Shown here: in pieces, positions 9,433 through 18,600 of the stretch
How positions within the stretch are numbered: the first letter of the stretch is position 1
How the letters are laid out: every line of letters begins with the position of its first letter
Source of the DNA: Flavobacterium zhairuonense
GTDB taxonomy: Bacteria > Bacteroidota > Bacteroidia > Flavobacteriales > Flavobacteriaceae
Assembly (NCBI RefSeq): GCF_004352915.1
Contig: NZ_SJSY01000056.1
Span: forward strand, 1 to 42,845
Length of the DNA stretch: 42,845 bases
Direction of reading: 5' to 3'
Made by a program: the position numbers and the translations under genes
The notes under the pieces: generated by a model
Database searches by the model: none
The model's input: only the letters and a program-made list of their open reading frames with translations
What the model was told of the DNA's origin: nothing

Positions 9433-12400
9433 TTAAAGTGAAACGTTGAATCCTAAATTAAACATTCGTGTAGCAAGCCCTCCTGTTTCTGGATCTCCAA
9501 AATATTTCCATTCTTTAGAAGCTGACCATGTTGCTGCATTTTGAACAGAAGCATAAATTTTGAAGTTTCTAACATGCAGGCGGTCTATTAAATCTTTAGG
9601 AAGTGAATACGCTAGCGAAATATTGTCTAAACGAATAAAACTGCGATTATACAATCTTGCAACTCCAGCGCCAGCAGGACCTCTTGCATCAAGACGTGCC
9701 CATTCATTTGTCGGATTGTCAATTGTCCAGTATGGATTTACAAATGGATTGTAGTTGTTTGTATACAAACTTCCATCATTATAATTATTCATATAACGTC
9801 CATCCATTGATTTGTGCCCCGTGTATGAATACATATTGATTGCTAAATTCCAATTTTTATAAAATTTAAATTCATTACGAAGCGACCAGTTGATTGGCGG
9901 TGCTGTTTGTCCTAAAAACTGTTTGTCTTTTTCATTATACGTTGGTTTTCCGTTTACATCATCAGCAGTATAACTGTTTTCGATTTTTGGATCACCGGGA
10001 CGTTGTCCGTATTTTGCAGCTTCAACAGCTTCATCTTTCTGCCAAATTCCGATTACTTTATAATCCCAGATTTGAGAAATTGGTCTTCCAATAAACCATC
10101 CGTTCGTTTTATCATCTGCTTCTTTAGTTCCAATAACATTTCCGTTGGCGTCTTTAACGTCTTCCATGTTGCCATACAACTTGTTGATCGTATTCTTATT
10201 GTATGAAAAAGCAAACATCGTAGACCATTCAAAATTTGGATTTTTTATATTTAAAGTATTCAGAGCAATTTCAATACCTTTGTTTTCAACTTCTCCAAGA
10301 TTCGTTGCGATTGATGAAAAACCAGTAAACTCAGGCAGACGCTGACTCATGATCATATCGTGAGTAACAGATCTATAAATATCAATTGTACTTGTAATTC
10401 TGTCATTTAAGAAACCAAGATCAAGACCAATGTTTGATGCTGTCGTTTTTTCCCATTGCAAATTTGGATTTGCCATACGGTCAATTCCTAGGTATTTCAT
10501 ATCCACAATATTTCCTGAAGCGTCAAGATACCCCATAGTTGCTCCTGTACCAGAACTTAAGTTTGCTAAAGCCAAGTAAGGATCTGCAAGCGATCTGTTT
10601 CCGTTTTTACCCCAAGATAGGCGTAGTTTACCCGTACTCATTGGCGCCCAATGAAACCAACTTTCTTTATTAAAACTCCAGCCCAATGCTACAGAAGGGA
10701 AAGTTGCATAAGGATAAGAAGCACCAAAAGCTGAATATCCGTCGCGACGTACTGTTCCAGTAATCATATAGCGATTATCGTAAGAATAGAAAATTCTTCC
10801 CATTAATGCATCTGCCGTTTGATGTGTATCTGTTGCAGTAAATGAACTATTTGCAAGTGTCGCATTAGCAATATTGTGATATCCTAAAGCATCTGAAGGC
10901 TGAATATTATTTGCATCAATACGATCTGACCATGTTTTTAAATCTTCAGCTTCCTGAACAAAAGTGGCAATAATATGGTGTTTTCCATTAAATGTATGAT
11001 CCCAAGCTATTGTATTGTTGATGTTCCAAGTGAATTTTTTACCATTTTCTCTGTCTACTCCTATGTTTGCGGCACTCCAGTTTTTATTGCCTGCTGATTG
11101 AAAATAACGGTTGTAAAAGAATTCATAACGTGGCGAAGCATTAAACGAATATGTAATACCATAAGGCAAAGTTACCTTTGTATTAAAAATTGTGTTCAAT
11201 ACAGTGTAGCCTCTGTCAAGATCCATATATTGGCGGTCATAATAGTAATTGTATCCACCAATTGTTGGTCCCATTGGCTGTCTTGCATAGTCGCCGTTTA
11301 TTTCTTTAAAGTTAGCAAACGGACTGTTTCTTAACATATTGGCATCCCAGTAATTAGTTCCCGTACCAACCGAAATATCTCCGTCTGAACGATCTTGAAA
11401 ATTAACATTTGCTCCAAATTCAAGCCAATCAGTAACTTTAGCATCCACTTTCATATTGGAACGAACTGCTGTGTAGTCATTCCCTTGGATAGCTCCTTCT
11501 GAATCTAAATACCCCAAAGAGATATAATAATTTACTTTATCGCTTGCCCCAGAAACACTTAAATTATTGTCACGATTTATTCCTGTTCTAAAAGTACTGT
11601 CGTACCAATCGTGTGTTTTTCCATCAACAAAATTTTTCAAAAGCGTAGCATCCGTAATACCTAAACGCAATCCCCACACTTCATTCAAACTTTTTCCTTG
11701 AATTTGTGCCGCTGGCTGATAAGCTAGCCACTGCGCCTCTGTTATACCGTACTGACTTAATTGACTAGGATTTGTGTAATAACCCGGTTTACCTGCAGCT
11801 GTTCCTGTAACCCATGCCTCATAATTTCCAGTTGTTGTATTTGTACCATATGTTTTGGCAGTCTCCCAATCTTCACGATATTTTACATATCCTTCTGGAG
11901 AATATACATTACGATAAGCACTTTCGTTAACAACCGTCATGTTTGTAGTAATATTAATAATCGGTTTCCCTGTTTTTCCTTTTTTAGTAGAAATAACAAT
12001 TACACCCGCAGCTGCTTTAGATCCGTAAACTGCTGTTGCCGATGCATCTTTCAAAACATCAATTTGGCCAACATCATCAGGATTGATTTCCGAAAGTTCA
12101 CCATAAAACTGCATTCCGTCTAAAATAATAAGCGGCGAATTGTGATTAGCTCCATCAGGATTGTACACAGAAGTTTGCCCACGAATCTGCAAAGATCCTC
12201 CTCCTTTTGCATCAGCAGAATAACCAACTTTTAATCCCGGAACACCTCTCAATAAATCTTGAACTGTTTGTGGATTTTGATTGGCCAAAGCATCTGGTTT
12301 AACCTGAACAATTGATCCTGTTAAATCACTTTTTTTCATTTTACCGTATCCAACTACAACAACCTCACTCAATGATGCTGCATTTTCTACCAGTTTTACA

Positions 12401-12765
12401 GCAATATTTGTTCTACTATTTACTTGAATTTCCTGAGTCACATACCCAATATAAGAGACAACTAATATTGCATTTTGATCTCCTTTTAAATCAAATTTTC
12501 CATCAAAATCTGTAATCGTACTAATCTTAGTTCCTTTAATCGAAACTGTAGCTCCTGGAAGCGGTACTCCGTTTTGGTCTTTAACTTGTCCGGTGATTCC
12601 ATTTTGCTGTTCAATTTTTTCCAGCGCATTTGTTCCTGAAGGTATTCCATCATATGCCTGAACTTGAGATAAAGAAGCTAGTACGCAAAAAATGGCCAAT
12701 TTCTTTTTAAAATCAAATCCAGATCCATAATCAGGAGTCTTCATCTTCCTAATAAAGTTTTTCAT
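9433..12765 (-). CDS. susC: SusC/RagA-family TonB-dependent glycan transporter
   Basis: This is an 1110-aa outer-membrane TonB-dependent transporter that imports oligosaccharides with its SusD partner. A signal peptide ends about residue 37 (SQVQA). Residues about 57-127 form the carboxypeptidase-regulatory-like beta-sandwich (ITGQVKDQNGVPLPGATVSIKG, trimmed here to its core GVPLPGATV). The plug begins with SEVVVVGYGKMKKSDLTGS near 133-151. A large beta-barrel follows and ends in FNLGFNVSL, with the aromatic-rich, hydrophobic final strand needed for outer-membrane insertion. I kept the first ATG; a second at residue 8 would also leave a workable signal peptide. The promoter region upstream (12846-12913) shares a motif with the GH2 promoter. 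It does not have the N-terminal STN domain used by anti-sigma-linked transporters, consistent with HTCS control. Confidence 0.96.
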   Translation of the reverse strand: MKNFIRKMKTPDYGSGFDFKKKLAIFCVLASLSQVQAYDGIPSGTNALEKIEQQNGITGQVKDQNGVPLPGATVSIKGTKISTITDFDGKFDLKGDQNAILVVSYIGYVTQEIQVNSRTNIAVKLVENAASLSEVVVVGYGKMKKSDLTGSIVQVKPDALANQNPQTVQDLLRGVPGLKVGYSADAKGGGSLQIRGQTSVYNPDGANHNSPLIILDGMQFYGELSEINPDDVGQIDVLKDASATAVYGSKAAAGVIVISTKKGKTGKPIINITTNMTVVNESAYRNVYSPEGYVKYREDWETAKTYGTNTTTGNYEAWVTGTAAGKPGYYTNPSQLSQYGITEAQWLAYQPAAQIQGKSLNEVWGLRLGITDATLLKNFVDGKTHDWYDSTFRTGINRDNNLSVSGASDKVNYYISLGYLDSEGAIQGNDYTAVRSNMKVDAKVTDWLEFGANVNFQDRSDGDISVGTGTNYWDANMLRNSPFANFKEINGDYARQPMGPTIGGYNYYYDRQYMDLDRGYTVLNTIFNTKVTLPYGITYSFNASPRYEFFYNRYFQSAGNKNWSAANIGVDRENGKKFTWNINNTIAWDHTFNGKHHIIATFVQEAEDLKTWSDRIDANNIQPSDALGYHNIANATLANSSFTATDTHQTADALMGRIFYSYDNRYMITGTVRRDGYSAFGASYPYATFPSVALGWSFNKESWFHWAPMSTGKLRLSWGKNGNRSLADPYLALANLSSGTGATMGYLDASGNIVDMKYLGIDRMANPNLQWEKTTASNIGLDLGFLNDRITSTIDIYRSVTHDMIMSQRLPEFTGFSSIATNLGEVENKGIEIALNTLNIKNPNFEWSTMFAFSYNKNTINKLYGNMEDVKDANGNVIGTKEADDKTNGWFIGRPISQIWDYKVIGIWQKDEAVEAAKYGQRPGDPKIENSYTADDVNGKPTYNEKDKQFLGQTAPPINWSLRNEFKFYKNWNLAINMYSYTGHKSMDGRYMNNYNDGSLYTNNYNPFVNPYWTIDNPTNEWARLDARGPAGAGVARLYNRSFIRLDNISLAYSLPKDLIDRLHVRNFKIYASVQNAATWSASKEWKYFGDPETGGLATRMFNLGFNVSL

Positions 12766-12769
12766 TTTC

Positions 12770-12808
12770 TTGGTTGTAATTTTGGTTAAATAATTAGTTT
12801 GGTTAAAT
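12770..12808 (-). repeat. Direct repeats in the susC leader
   Basis: TTTGGTTAAAT occurs at 12781-12791 and again, identical, at 12798-12808, a 17-base period. A related TTGGTTGTAAT lies at 12770-12780. They fall between the predicted transcription start (near 12839) and the ATG, so they could act as RNA leader elements or as downstream DNA-binding sites. Confidence 0.45.
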
Positions 12809-12845
12809 CGAAGCTGTACAGGAATACTGCGTTCAATTTGAGTTA

Positions 12846-12913
12846 CAAATCTAGCAGAACACTATTGTTGTGGAGGGGGGAAATATGATAATATACAAGG
12901 GTCAAATTGGTAT
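12846..12913 (-). promoter_or_regulatory. susC promoter with putative HTCS activator site
   Basis: On the minus strand, the -7 box TAGATTTG (12853-12846) fits TAnnTTTG exactly. No TTG occurs at the -33 position; CCCCTC (12878-12873) occupies it. Further upstream ATACC (12913-12909) begins ATACCAATTTGACCC. The same parts occur before the GH2 gene at nearly the same spacing: ATACC to the -7 box is 60 bp here and 59 bp there. The missing -33 box with a conserved upstream motif is the pattern of an activator-dependent promoter. The predicted start near 12839 gives a leader of about 75 bases. Confidence 0.62.
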
Positions 12914-13081
12914 CTTACCGCAAAAACACTAGGTTTTTAAGATATTTTTAAAAAAAATCACTTCTAAAATCAAAATTCCATAAATATGAAATCTCTTTTC
13001 GTCAAGAGCAATATTTACAGTATGCACAAAATTTTATATAAAAAACAGCGAAATTCATTTTTCAAAATCTCTATTTTTTGC

Positions 13082-13120
13082 AAAAAATCGGCTTAACTTC
13101 GCCATGAAATTAAGCCGATT
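13082..13120 (-). terminator. Rho-independent terminator of the DUF2264-GH105 unit
   Basis: An 11-bp perfect stem (13086-13096 with 13110-13120, aatcggcttaa/ttaagccgatt) has a 13-base loop. On the minus strand it runs into a T-rich stretch at 13087-13082. It starts 24 bases after the GH105 stop, so GH105 transcription probably ends here and susC is transcribed separately. Confidence 0.8.
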
Positions 13121-13143
13121 CATCTCTTATTATTTTGCTGAAA

Positions 13144-14298
13144 CTATTTCACAAAGCGATACATTTCTGAAGCTGCCAATAAAAAAGCACCCACACCAAA
13201 ATCGGCTGTAGAATTTTTATCAACTACTTGTCCCGGAATTGCTTTTTCGCCAATAGGCTGTACATAACCAACAGTTCCATCTGCCTGAAGTGCAAAAGTG
13301 GTTAAGTAATTCCATGATTTTTCTGCAACAGGCAAATAGATCTTTTTATCCAAAATTCCGTTGTTGATTCCCCATAAAAAACCATAGGTGAAAAATGCTG
13401 TTCCGCTTGTTTCAGGTCCCGGCGCATGTTCTGGATCGAGAATACTTCTTGTCCAATAGCCTTCTTTTTGTTGCGCAGATGCCAATGCCTGCGCCATATC
13501 TTTAAAACGTTTTATGTATTCGGCTCTATATTTAGCCTTTTTGGGCAAATCCTGAATAATTTTTGCATAACCGGCAAAAATCCAGCCGTCTCCTCTCGCC
13601 CAAAAATCTTTCTTTCCATTGGCACTTGTATGTTTTGGATAAACATATTTTGCATCTCGGAAATACAAGTTCGATTCCGAATCATACATAATGCTATCTG
13701 CGTATTGAAGATACGAATGTAGTTTATCTAAATACATTTCGTTTCCAGTAACCTTGTACAACTTTGTCATAACAGGCATTACCATATACAATCCATCAAC
13801 CCACCACCAATAATCGTTTGCTGGCGTACTCATTTCATATTCCATCACTTCTTGTGCGCGAGCAATCTTTTTTGGATCTTTTTTGCCTGTAAAATTGTAT
13901 AAATCGATATAAGTCTGAAAACAAATCTGCCAATCGCCAAACAATACATGTTTATCGGTTTCGCCGTAATTATATTTCCATTCTGATTTATCGGTTGATT
14001 TTGCGCCCATCCACTGATTTTTCTCTGCCCAAGCCATTGAGTAATCCAAATATTTTTTGTTTTTAGTTACTTTATAAGCCTCCATGTTTCCGGTATGATA
14101 AGCCGAAACATGCCAAAACGAATTTCCTGGTTCTGAATGCGTCGATTGCCAACGATTATTTACTTTATCGATAATTGCAATAACCTCTTTTTTAGATTCT
14201 TTTATTCCCGATTCCTGTTTTACACCAGTGCTTTTACAGCCAACAGCGAGCAATGAAACTGCCGTAAACGCCATAAAAATTGATTTTTTTAAATACAT
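13144..14298 (-). CDS. GH105 unsaturated uronyl hydrolase (lipoprotein)
   Basis: This 384-aa alpha/alpha-barrel enzyme belongs to the GH105/GH88 (YteR) group, which hydrates and cleaves 4,5-unsaturated uronic acids left by polysaccharide lyases. The lipobox AVGC gives a lipidated Cys21. No acidic cluster follows (CKSTGVK), suggesting a periplasmic-facing lipoprotein. Visible family motifs are the WWWVDGLYMVMP segment, with presumed catalytic D168, ARGDGWIFAGY at 234-244, and a later PETSGTAFFTYGFLWGI stretch. In arabinogalactan loci GH105 acts on unsaturated glucuronate made by PL27-type lyases; no lyase is present in this window. It starts 25 bases after the short DUF2264 stop and is followed by a terminator, so the two form a short transcription unit. 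Rhamnogalacturonyl specificity is an alternative. Confidence 0.88.
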   Translation of the reverse strand: MYLKKSIFMAFTAVSLLAVGCKSTGVKQESGIKESKKEVIAIIDKVNNRWQSTHSEPGNSFWHVSAYHTGNMEAYKVTKNKKYLDYSMAWAEKNQWMGAKSTDKSEWKYNYGETDKHVLFGDWQICFQTYIDLYNFTGKKDPKKIARAQEVMEYEMSTPANDYWWWVDGLYMVMPVMTKLYKVTGNEMYLDKLHSYLQYADSIMYDSESNLYFRDAKYVYPKHTSANGKKDFWARGDGWIFAGYAKIIQDLPKKAKYRAEYIKRFKDMAQALASAQQKEGYWTRSILDPEHAPGPETSGTAFFTYGFLWGINNGILDKKIYLPVAEKSWNYLTTFALQADGTVGYVQPIGEKAIPGQVVDKNSTADFGVGAFLLAASEMYRFVK

Positions 14299-14323
14299 AA
14301 TTATAATAAGGTTAGTAGTTTAG

Positions 14324-15565
14324 TTATTTTGAAGCATGATCAATTGGAATTTCCTGACCAGACCATATTTTCTTTTGTGTCCAAGGCTGATAAGGATCAC
14401 TCCAAAAAGAATCAGAAGCTGGAAGCCCAAGAACTAAAAAGGCTTCTGTACACAAATACAAACTTCCAGTTGAAATATAGCCTTCACCAATATTTTGCTG
14501 ATGACCGTATAAACCAATCTGAAGCCAGCCATTCTTGTCAAAAGTTTCTTTGGCATTTATTTGATTGTTAATCATGAAATAAAGCGCCGAACGAACTTGT
14601 GACGGAGCAATTTCCTTTGGCAATTCTTTCCAAAGCGCTATTTGAGACAACAACTGAAAAGCACCAAAACGATAGGCCAACGATCTTCCAATAGGTGGAT
14701 AAGTTCCATCTGGAGAAATTAGCCTTTCTTGAATGGCAGCATATCTTTTAGCTCTGTTCAATTCTGTTTCAAAATCTTTTTTGTAATCAATATTTTTGTC
14801 TTTCAGCACATTTAAAATATCCATTTGCATTGGGTGAATTACAAAACTATTGTAGTAATCCCAATGAAATTCGGGCCCGTCGCCGTAAGTTCCATCTCCC
14901 AAATACCATTTTTTGTGTTCTGATAAAGCATAATTTAATCGGTTTGCATCTTCTTCTTTATCAAATTTGATAATTGCAGCTTCGATTATTCCTGCAAAAA
15001 GAAGCCAATTGCTTTTATACGGCTCAATTACGCGAGTTGATTTTAAAGCTTTGATTACATTTTCTTTTGTGACGGCATCAAGCGGTTCCCAAAGCTGTTT
15101 TGGCGCACGCAATAAAGCTTGAGCAAAAAAAGCGGCGTCAACCAAAGGCTGTTTGTCTTTTACAAAATTCATAAAATCAGCCGCATTGGGATCTGTTGCA
15201 TTATGAATTGATTTTTGTGCCAAAGCAATATATTTTGCTCTCAATATTCCTTCGGGAGTATCATCTGCTCCTAATTCTAACCAAGGCGCCATTCCTGAAA
15301 GCGTTCTTCCAAAAGCTTCCAAATAAGTTACATGTTTTCGGTCGTCCCAAGCGCCTGGCGATCTTTCAACAGGCATTAATGCTTTTAATTGATTATTGCT
15401 TAATGCAGTTAAAACCGGATCACTAATTTTCACCAAAGAAGCAACAAAAAACGCTCTAACTTTTTCTGGAGAATCTTTTTCTGGTTTCTTTGATTGTCCC
15501 TGAACATTCAGAACTAGAAAACAACTAAATACCGCTAGAACAACATTTTTAAAACAATGACTCAT
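14324..15565 (-). CDS. DUF2264 protein, short form (GH154-like, putative beta-glucuronidase)
   Basis: This 413-aa exported protein has a signal peptide ending near residue 23 (NVQGQ). It has one DUF2264 alpha/alpha-barrel and lacks the beta-sandwich tail of the long form at 2029-4044. Shared landmarks include FFAQALLRAPKQLWEPL, KSNWLLFAG, GDGPEFHWDYYNSF and IGRSLAYRFGAF, in the same order as in the long form. It retains the D-Y-Y and GRS-x-x-YR residues expected to sit in the barrel cleft. From memory the family corresponds to GH154 beta-glucuronidases of arabinogalactan breakdown; this exact specificity is an inference. It is 86 bases downstream of the HTCS stop across a purine-rich tract, and 25 bases before GH105, with which it is surely co-transcribed. 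Confidence 0.8.
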   Translation of the reverse strand: MSHCFKNVVLAVFSCFLVLNVQGQSKKPEKDSPEKVRAFFVASLVKISDPVLTALSNNQLKALMPVERSPGAWDDRKHVTYLEAFGRTLSGMAPWLELGADDTPEGILRAKYIALAQKSIHNATDPNAADFMNFVKDKQPLVDAAFFAQALLRAPKQLWEPLDAVTKENVIKALKSTRVIEPYKSNWLLFAGIIEAAIIKFDKEEDANRLNYALSEHKKWYLGDGTYGDGPEFHWDYYNSFVIHPMQMDILNVLKDKNIDYKKDFETELNRAKRYAAIQERLISPDGTYPPIGRSLAYRFGAFQLLSQIALWKELPKEIAPSQVRSALYFMINNQINAKETFDKNGWLQIGLYGHQQNIGEGYISTGSLYLCTEAFLVLGLPASDSFWSDPYQPWTQKKIWSGQEIPIDHASK

Positions 15566-15601
15566 ATATTTTCCTTTATCTTTTTATATTTTTCTTTTAT
15601 A

Positions 15602-15653
15602 TTTTTCTTCTTTCTTCTTTCATCTTTTTTCTTTCTTCTTTCTTCTTTCTTCT
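15602..15653. repeat. Homopurine/homopyrimidine low-complexity tract, 7-base period
   Basis: Over about 50 bases the plus strand is almost entirely pyrimidine, built from CTTCTTT heptamers with interruptions. It begins at the HTCS stop codon and lies just upstream of the short DUF2264 start, so the mRNA here is a GA-rich leader (AAGAAAG units) near the translation start. Confidence 0.7.
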
Positions 15654-18600
15654 AAGTTGATTTCCAAAAGCTTTCGTTCAGAATATATTTGTTGTCCTTC
15701 ACATTTTGATATTTCTTTTTAAACTCTGAAGGATTCAAATTATAAAACAGCTGAAAATGCTTTCTGAAATATTTAATATCCCCAAAACCAGCAATTGACG
15801 CAGCCTGACTAATTTGCAAATCGGTAGTAATTAATAAAGTTGCTACTTTTCGCAAACGAACATTTCGAGTAAATTCTAAAACCGACTTTCCTGTAATTTT
15901 TTTGATTTTTTTATACACTAATGAATGACTCATTCCTAATTCGCTGGCCAAATCTTTAATATTAAAATCATCAACATCTAAATTAGAATCAATGATTTCG
16001 ATGATTTTATCCAACAGCTTTTTATCTTCATCTGATAATTTTGGTCCAGCAACATTTTTTGTAACCGAATTAAGCAGATAGTTTTGTTCACTGTCGCGAC
16101 GCGTCAGAATTCCGTTAATTCTTGCTAACAAGTACTCGTTATCAAATGGTTTTGTAATGTAGTCATCAGCTCCAACTTCTGCTCCTTTCAGTTTTACATC
16201 TTCAGAAGTTCCGCCCGTAAGGAGAATTACAGGAATATGCTTTAAATCGGGATCAGATTTTATGTGTTTGCAAAAAGCTACACCATTCATTTCTCCCATT
16301 ACAACATCAGAAATAATCAAATCTGGCTGTACATTTTTGACAATCTGCAATGCATTTTCAGCATTTTCAGCTGTTTCAATATGATATTTTGAGGTTAAAA
16401 TTCTTTTTAAATAATTGCGAATTTGGACATTGTCATCGACAACCAAAATACTTTTGGCATCCTTGATAACATCTTTAACATTTTCAGGCTCATCTTCTAT
16501 TTTCTGCAAAACATTCTCGCGAATTACAGTTTCTTCTAAAGCTTCATCCAGAAACAATGTGCGATCGCTTAAATCTTCTCGGATTTCAATATCACCAAAA
16601 TGTTCTTTCCCAAGAAGCAATCTAATTTCAAAAACAGCTCCCCCATTTTCATTGTCGCGACAGCTTACTTTTCCGTGATGTTGCGTTATAAATTGTTTCA
16701 CCAAATACAATCCGATACCAAATCCTTTGCGGTTATTTTTGATGTTTTTTCCTGATTGATAAAACAAATTGAAAATTTTGTCTTTGTCTGCATCATCAAC
16801 TCCTTCGCCGTTATCCGTCACATTTATGATTACTTCATTATCTGTGCATCGCAAATTCACTGCAACTTTTCCGTTTTCTTTTTCGGTAAACTTTAAAGCA
16901 TTGGAAATCAAATTAAATAAAGCCATTTCAATTTTTTCACGATCAACATACACCATCAAATTTTCTTCGGAAATACTAAAACTATAATCTATTTTTTTTG
17001 ATTTTGCGTGATGTACAAAACAGCTGAAAACTTCTTTACACAGCTCAACAATATTTATTTGTCCTACTTTTAGTTTTCCGGTTTCGGTTTCAGTTTTTCT
17101 AAAAAGAAGTAGTTGATCCACCAAACTCAGTAATCTTCTTGAATTGCTGTAAACCATTTCAATTGCTGCGGGATCAATTTGCTGTTCTGCTCCATAAATA
17201 ATATCCTTCAGCGGATTGATGATCATAGTCAATGGCGACCTGAATTCATGAGAAATATTAGTAAAAAAAGTTAGTTTTTTCTCGTTCAATTCTTTTTCTT
17301 GTTTTGCCAAATCTTGAGAAAGACGAACTTCGTACTTAAGTTTTGCCTGTTCACGCTGGTATTTATCTACGGCATAAATCGCAAGTGCAAACAAAACAAA
17401 ATATAAAAAGTAAGCCCAACTACTTCTGTACCAAGGTGGCAATATTGTGATTGGTATTGAAATAGCTTTTGTGTTCCAAACTCCTTCGGCATTTGTCGAT
17501 TTGATTTTCAATACATAATCGCCTTCTGTAATTCTAGAATAATTGGCACTTCTGATATTGTCCACATAATGCCACTGCGAATCCCATCCTTCTAAAAAAT
17601 AAGCATAAGAAATCTTCTCCGGCAAACTGTATTCTAATGCTGCAAAATCGATATTCAGCATGGATTCATCATACGGAAGTTCCAATTTATCAATTCCAAA
17701 TGCTCCTAAACCTTCTTGATCATAAACTTTATTGTTTACTTTAATCGAAATGATAACCAGTTTAGGAAAAGCATGAACCTGACTGTTTACTTTGGTATCA
17801 ATAATATTAAATCCTTTGATACCGCCAAATACAATTTCTCCTGTAGAAAGTCGCAACGCCGCATTGTAATTAAATTGATTGCTCTGAAGTCCGTCAGCAT
17901 CGTGATAGCTAGTGATTTTTCCAGTGTCAACATTATAGACAAATATTCCGTTATACGTACTGCACCAATATGCACCTTGTTTATCACGAACAATATTCAA
18001 AATGGAATTATTTGGAAGGCCGTTTCGCTGTGTCAAGAATTTCTTTTCGAAAGTTTTCGGATTAAAAATCATCAAACCGCCACCCTCAGTACCCACAAGC
18101 ATTTTAGTATCTGAATGTGATACAATAGAACGAACAGGATATTTTACATCGATTTCTCGTCGTTGCATTGTTTTGGGATCGAATCGGAATAACTTAGAAA
18201 AATTCCCAATCCAAAGATTATTCTGATCTTGTGTCATTGAAATGATACCGCGAATTCCTGCATTCACAAAATCAAATTGATCTGTCGTTTCATTATATCG
18301 ATACAAACCTTCTTCATCTGGAGAAGCCGCCCACAAAATGTTCTTTTTGCATTTGAATAATACCCAAATGTTTTTTTGAACTGCTTTAAGTTTTGGATTT
18401 AAAAGATTGTATTTTTTAAAATTATGCGTTTGCGAATTAAAAAGACAAACGCCTCCGCCGTAAGTTCCAAACCAAGTTCCTTTGCTGTCTTTTAAAATGG
18501 CAGAAACGAAATTATTGCTAAGCGAATTTGGATTATTGGAATTATACGAATAATTGCTAAATGTATTCGTTTTTCTGTTCCAAAGACTTGCGCCTGCACC

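Larger units (their letters stand above)
12766..13143. other. 378-bp intergenic region between GH105 and susC
   Basis: The left part (12766-12845) is the susC leader with tandem TTGGTT repeats. It is followed by the susC promoter and putative activator site (12846-12913). The middle (about 12920-13080) is A/T-rich with no recognised element or convincing small gene. The right end carries the GH105 terminator (13082-13120). Confidence 0.7.

Noticed and set aside
11761..12123. Plus-strand open reading frame of 120 codons inside susC
   Set aside because: It is antisense to the susC plug region, is rich in Cys and Ile as expected from a reverse-complement frame, and has no own promoter or start signal.
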